In this document: positions 63,819 through 64,000 of the stretch, one piece after another
Layout of the letters: each line of letters starts with the position of its first letter
Position numbering within the stretch: position 1 is the stretch's first letter
Assembly (NCBI GenBank): GCA_964035775.1
Contig: OZ038317.1
Coordinates: forward strand, 12,125,674-12,189,673
DNA: 64,000 bases
Direction: 5' to 3'
Source: Osedax frankpressi
Lineage: Eukaryota; Annelida; Polychaeta; Sabellida; Siboglinidae
Made by a program: the position numbers and the translations under genes
Notes under the pieces: model-generated
The model's database searches: none
Told to the model about the DNA's origin: nothing
Seen by the model: only the letters and a program-made list of their open reading frames with translations

Positions 63819-64000
63819 CTGAAATCAATTGTAGGTCATAACATATTGCATTCAAATTACGTCCAATTATTTTAAATATTAGCTATTACGGAGCATTATT
63901 TCATACTTATGCAATTTTATATGGGATAAATGTGTATGTTTGTTTATTATACAAATTGTAAAATGTGTGTTGACACTAAAATACTTTTCAAGTTGCAATT

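Overview
The window is metazoan nuclear DNA, judged by eye to be about three-quarters or more A+T. It has many (TA)n tracts, spliced genes with GT-AG introns, the standard genetic code and AATAAA signals. Meckelin (a ciliary transition-zone protein) and synaptotagmin-7 (synaptic or lysosomal exocytosis) point to a ciliated animal with regulated exocytosis, and the style is that of an AT-rich invertebrate. I cannot fix the phylum. One 200-N assembly gap lies at 16119-16318.

Layout, left to right. 1-2880 is a 15-bp satellite running off the left edge. 8423-9586 (-) is an intronless, Arg/Cys/Ser-rich, protamine-like gene with a helix-hairpin-helix motif. 18518-20917 (+) is the 3' half of a synaptotagmin-7 gene (end of C2A, whole C2B); the start of C2A is not visible and may sit in the gap. 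22185-45684 (-) is a complete meckelin (TMEM67/MKS3) gene. I rebuilt it as 26 exons whose phases join to give about 969 aa; one junction (exon 16/17) remains uncertain. 58355-62121 (+) is a complete RBM12/RBM12B-type gene (4 coding exons, 5 RRMs, about 1161 aa with a long RGG/FDGPRGRGG repeat), probably with 5' UTR exons near 48.4-48.8 kb. 62752-63818 (-) holds the last five coding exons of an unidentified gene that continues past the right edge. A decayed LINE lies antisense in a meckelin intron.

Two things stand out. First, meckelin and the RBM12-type gene are divergent neighbours, the same head-to-head arrangement that TMEM67 and RBM12B have on human chromosome 8. This looks like a very old gene pair. 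Second, many introns of this meckelin gene carry their own unrelated minisatellite (periods of 12, 13, 14, 15, 22, 51, 57, 69 and 78 bp, among others), and most of these lie within about 10-110 bp of an exon. In several cases the duplicated unit contains the splice junction itself. The 51-bp array repeats a complete 3' splice site plus the first 28 nt of exon 19 fourteen times, and only the last copy reads on in frame. Exons 7, 9, 21 and 22 show smaller versions of the same thing. The intron 2 array carries GTAAGT in nearly every one of about 98 units.

Sequence between genes is mostly AT-rich DNA with (TA)n tracts, one self-complementary 38-bp array (14.07-14.45 kb) and a few small inverted repeats.
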